DNA of 64,000 nucleotides, taken from assembly GCA_940671915.1 (NCBI GenBank), contig CALNVZ010000649.1:2818436-2882435 (forward strand), given 5' to 3'. Origin of the DNA: Paracentrotus lividus. Lineage: Eukaryota; Echinodermata; Echinoidea; Camarodonta; Echinidae. Under the pieces are notes generated by a model that did not search any database, was not told where the DNA came from, and saw only the letters and a program-made list of their open reading frames with translations. Shown in pieces: positions 53,701 to 59,700 of the stretch. Within the stretch, counting starts at the first letter, position 1; each line of letters begins with the position of its first letter. The translations under genes and the position numbers were made by a program.

Positions 53701-56700
53701 GTCGGTTAGGGCAGGGACGTGAGAGGAGAACTTCTAGCCAATGTCGGCTCTTTCCTGTTGTTGACAGGAAGAGGCTCGTTTAGGTCTAGCCTCTCACTCT
53801 CTCTCTTCCTGCATTTTCCTCATGATGAGTCTAAATGAAAGTTGGTGGCAGTATTTAATTTAACGAAAAAAGAACATTAAGAGTTACATGTAGGTTGTTC
53901 ACACTTCTCAGTACAAAGTTTTTTCTATTTCACATCATTTCCATTGAGACTGTACAGAGAAAAAAAGCCAAATTTACAAGATAACAGAGAGAAAAGAAAA
54001 ATTGTTGGAAGCATTTTGTGTGTAAGAAAAAAAAAATTGGACGGATACGTAAGTAAAAACATCTACAAAGTACTTACTCCTGTGCTGGCCTTTCATGCAT
54101 TTTATATTGGTACATTCTGTTGTTATGTTGCTTATCCATCCTTGCTTTAAAAATCTCAATATCATTGTCAATACAAAGTCAAATCAGCGACAGTATGAGA
54201 GAACAATGTACATGGGGTATATGTATAAGTACATGTATTTTTGTATTTATTGTGAATTTGGAAAAGCTCTTCCTCCACTAAGAATAAAGTCAAATACTAA
54301 TTGTTCTGTATGTAATCCTCAAGTCCTGCATCTTTTTGTTGAGATCCAATTACAAAACATCTATTGGACTCCTTTCATCCCTCTTCCACGCAAAAAACAT
54401 ACACCTGCCTATGAGAATATTACGCATCGGTGATTAAGCTCCACGTGTAGCTCTAAACAGAGAACTCTGCTTTTTGAGCACAGTATTACTAAGCCCTAGA
54501 TAATTTTGTAGACAAGATGCAATTTTAATCCTAGGCATGACTTTAAAAATTGTTGCCTCAACGGATTTCAATTCCATGCATGGAGGAACAAGTTCCACGT
54601 GTAGCTTGAAATCAGTTAAAAAATTCCACGTGTAGCTTGAAATCAGTTAAAAAATTAAAATCAGTAGCCTCGTATACATTGTAGAGTGCACTTTATGAAA
54701 AGTGCCATGTACTCCCACACACTTTTAAGTGACTCATCATCTTAACTTCCAGTGATGAATAATCAAGATTATTTATTCTTCCAATATCTATCAATGAAAT
54801 CCTACATGTAAATGTTACATTCCCACCCGTTCCCTGAGAAATTAATTTTCCAAAGCCACAAAATTACATAGACATACATGTATAAAAAATAATAAGCCAA
54901 ATTAAAAATAAAAATAAAAAGAGTGAATTTTCAAAAATATTGGGGTGGGACAAGTGACAATTCTATCAGTTACACTGTAGTAAAAACAAACTACTGAAAG
55001 TTTCAGAAAAAAATAGAAGTCATATTTATCTTAAAACAGTGAAAACAAATGAGGCTACAAGCCACGCACGATCCTTGGTGGACAGGATGGTAGCCCGTTG
55101 AGTACAGGGACTTCATAACATCTTGAGTGTTCACTGTACATTCTGTGCCAAGGTGGAAGGCAATGTTATATTTGAAAAGCATTGGGTTTTCAACTGTTTT
55201 CAAAATATGTACTTGCGGTACATACATGTTCACGTAATGCATCAATTTTCGACTGTTCAGAAAATGGCAAAATTTAATTACATTTGAGCGTTTTGTGTAT
55301 ATACTGTAGCTTGCCAGGGACATTTAACCTGTCAGAGACGAGCTGATTTGGCTACATGTATAACACGCATTTCCTATAGACCTTAGCCCGAATATATTCA
55401 GGCTCAGTCCTCAATGGGTAGTAGAGGTAGGCTACAAATGGGTCATGTTTCAGAACCAAGTTTGTCCTACAATGTAACTTATTTTAATCAGCTCGTTGTC
55501 CTGACCGATATGCCACCAATTTTTAAGAAAATCAGGTGCAAATTGAGACAGTGCAGGCCAAAAAAGTATTGAGGGGCTGAGTTTGTCAAAATTTGAAAAA
55601 GCTGTATTTTTTTTAAATAAAGGGCTATAAAGATGATTCTGGTGTTTCTTTATATGTTAAAGGTCATGTATAGTGTTGGGAGAATAGATTTTTTGTTTTG
55701 CTTCCAGAGCAGAATAATATGAATGAATACCTCAATTAACCTCTGTGTACGAAAGGATTTGTTATAAAATCCACTCTAACACCTGAATTTAGCAACAAAA
55801 CTGTGTAAATATATCAATTGACAGTCCCAAAATCGATAGGATCTCACAGGCACAATGCCAGCATACAGCGGTTTGTGTGCAGAGCATGTGCTATTCCCAT
55901 ACACAGACTGTACACACAGAATTCACTCACGCTATACCAATCAGCTGCTGGTTGGCATGCCCAGAGTTCTGGGGTGAGAATGAAGGAAGTATGGCCTTAC
56001 TTTGATGAACATCTCCCCGTGCTTATGCAAATTATTACATATCATGGAAAGACATGCATGGAACATGATTATATCCTTTGCCCATATACTGTTATGTCTT
56101 TAGAACACTATGAGGACAAGTTGAGCAGGTTTTTCAAAAAATCAGTGTTTTCTACTACAACTATACTTGGGCTTTAATCAACCTGATAAATCCAATGGCA
56201 GTGTCGAAATTGCAAATATTGGTGAAGAAAGTACTGAAAAGGGGGAATTATAGTTTTGGGGAAGTGATTGGGAAAGGTTGATTACCATTCACCCAATAAG
56301 TTTTTTACATACTGTGAGGGTTAAAAAAAAAAAGATATTAATTTGAAATGCTGCCAAGAGTCCCTGCACTGCACAAAGAAATGTACATGGATAGGACAAC
56401 ACAAAATATTTGGGCCATACAATACATTTCAGCTAATTTTTTTTTTATCATGAACTAGGAGGAAATTTGAAGCATCAGCAATCCTTTGCAGAAAACCATT
56501 TTACTACGATAATATTTCTGTACCACTTGTTGGGGGACCCCTTCCACAAGGTCTGCTTCTTTGGGGTCAAAACCTGGCATGTTAATTTGTATATTTCTTC
56601 CTTTTGTTTTCTTTTTGTCAAATCATTGTAAAATATTATCGATTGGTTTGAATAAACTTGAAGTTGAACTTGAACTTGATGGAAAATGAATTAGCAAGTC

Positions 56701-59700
56701 ATCATAAAATCATCAAAAGTCACAATGCCCTCACTGCCATACTGTAGCTACCGGCCAATTATCATTACAGTTGCTTACAGATGTATGCGAGCATAGAAAA
56801 GAACACATCTTTAGAATCATGAATTTATTTGAGCCCAGAACCCTGTTGCATAAAACTTCTAACCGGAGTTTTTTCCGGTTAAAATCTGAAAACTCCGGTT
56901 AAAGTCCGAAAACTCCGGTTACAATATTTTTCTAGATTTTTTACTGTTTTTTTCCATTGCATAAAAACATACCACAGTTTTCAAAAGTATTAATGCAGTA
57001 ATTTTTAGGGAGTTTTAAAACTCGGGTTGAATAACCTAAGAAATAGGTCTACATAAGCTGAGTTTTTTAACCCGAGAAAACTCGGGTTAGAAAAAAAGTT
57101 TTATGCAACACCACCCAGGTCAGCAGGTCAATACCAGATTGAGAAATTACCATCCTTCTAAATAGCAGTCTCTCACATCTTACTCTACCAAGAAGTACAC
57201 AAATTCTCCTTCATGCCAACAGCAGTCAGGCTTTGGATTGCACTCCCTGCAAACGTCATAACCGCCCGTTTATTGGGCGTCTTCAGGGCACGTATTACCC
57301 CCTATCTCCAAGTGGGAGGCAGTTTTTACTTGCACTACTGTATGTACAATGTATTCCGCATGGGTGCCGGATAACTCGGCCCACTGGCTAACTCGGCCTC
57401 GTCCGAAAATCTGGGCCGAGTTAGCCAGAAGGTATTTAACCGATCGAAAATGATAAGTGTGTTGAGCATGGATGTATTTCATAGTTTTTAACATAAATTT
57501 GATATGGAATGAAGTCATATATTTACTAGACAGCTACTAGCAAACATTTTTTTAAAAGTTAAACTGCCCAAAAAGTGAGATTTTAGGTCTGTAAATACAT
57601 GCACGGCAAATGCACAGAGCCAAAGTTCACTTGCGCGCGCCAGTGCAGCCCGCACTCACGGCAGCGGTGATCACAGACAAAATGGGACGAGACAGTAAAC
57701 ATACGGAAAACAAACCTAAAATCTCACTTTTTGGGCAGCTTTACTTTAAGAAATGTTTGTAAGTAGCTTTCTAGTAAATATATTACGTCATTCCATATCA
57801 AATCGACATTAAAAACTGTGACATATATCCGTGCTCAACACAAATTAGAAATCTAAGTATTTACGATTGGTTAAATACCTCCTGGCTAACTTGGCCCAGA
57901 TTTTCGGGCGAGGCCGAGTTAGCCAGTGGGCCGAGTTAACCAGGATCCATTCTGCACAACCACTTATCAGCTTCACACACACAATGTATCTTCCTCAGCG
58001 TTATTCAGAAGTGGACGTTGCTGAGTACATGAGCACCAGTGTAGATGTAGTACTACAAGGCAAGTCTAAACTAGCCTAAAAATAATATGCAAAAGAAACT
58101 AGCATAAAAATATGACCCTATGTGAGCCTGTTAATGCTTTTCCAAATAGCTGTGTCTTGTGCTAGACGATGAGCTGCAACTACATGTAGGGAGACACCTG
58201 TTAATTGTTGCCATCCATCCACCTGAGCTTCTGCTGCCTTGTCTCTGACTTCCTTCAATGCAACCTTGCATTATTATTTTTTGAATGAACATTATCTTCC
58301 TGTCTTCTACATGATTTTATGACCAAAATATTGCAATTTGCTACGTTCTACGTCCTATGACGACTTGCTAATCCATTGGTCAATCACTCAATGTATCATA
58401 GACATAGTTAAATCTTGATTTTATTTAAGTTTGACCAATAAAAGTCACATTTACTATACAACCAAGGATCTCTGTTATTATTATTATTATTATTTGTCAT
58501 GTCTTCTGCTAGACCGAGGCTGCTCCGTCCTCGAGTCGTATTGAGAGAGCTGTGTAAAGTGCTGTGTCTCAAGCTTGTATGTACATGTAGATTACTGCGG
58601 CAGCCCGTACACAAAGTGTACGGGCTGCGAGTTATTAGCATCAAAACATGAGGTGCCTTCCCTTTTCCAGACAAGAATGTCAAAATTATGGAATAAAAGA
58701 TGGACAAACCTATTTTATTTATTAGTTTATGTACTTACAATACTAGCCGGATGTCTATCCTCATTTTTTATGATGATCATAAAGCAAAAAAATGGCATCA
58801 GAATTGCTGTTACAGTGTAGTTAAATGAGTCCCATTCGCGGTGATTAGTTTGCAACACGCATGCGCGACATCGGCAGCAGCTATATACTCTACATGCTAG
58901 TATTTTGACAGAGATCGGAGGAGACTCTGAAATAGACTGGAAAATACAAGATTTCTTCAAGTGCACACAATTTTTTAGGAATATCTGATTTGCATCTAGT
59001 CTGTTTAGGTAAGTGACATTACATGAATTATATTTTTGCTATATTTTACAGATTCTCAGTGGTATTTTTAACCATTCCAAATCGCAATTTAAAAATTTTG
59101 AAGGGCAGCGTCCCGGGGCTAGTATGTAGAGCTCTATCTTCAGAGGAGTGTACGACTCGAAGACGGAGTAGCCTCAATCTAGTCTTCTGCCAGCTCCTTT
59201 ACCAAATTCTCCACCTGTCCTCAAGTCAAGTCAATAATTCATTATAAATGAATTGGTAAAAAAGGAACTCAACTGGCATGACTGGCGCTGGCACGTCTTG
59301 AAACAAATGAAGTCGACATACAGTCGACATAATGTATGAAGGAAGTGCCCAAGTCTGTGCACCTAAAATTTGACCTCAATTTCAATAAAAAGTAAAATAT
59401 TATTTTAAGATTCATCAATGCTATTCCATTCTTCATATTCTAATGTTCAATGAAGCAAAAAAATTATCAACAAGAACAATGTTTTTTACGATTTTTCGAC
59501 AGGCTTGTCATTTTATGTTGCAAAATTGGATAGTGCCCATGTCTGCGCACTAACTCATTTTGCACGCAAATCAAGTGCACACAAGTTTTTTACTTTCATT
59601 TTTTGAGAATGGTTAAAATTTTCAGGGTAGCAAGCAAAACTTGCTGAAAACCACTGTTAATCAATTATTTTCAGTTTTTTGTTTTAAAATGGATTGTTGA

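Noticed and set aside
53454-53783. 109-codon plus-strand ORF
   Set aside because: No recognisable motif, Thr run at the start from (ACT)n-like sequence, no splice context; treated as chance.
55818-56177. 119-codon plus-strand ORF, the longest in the window
   Set aside because: It lies wholly inside a TTAA-flanked repeat, and the collinear copy at 51715-52228 does not keep the frame.
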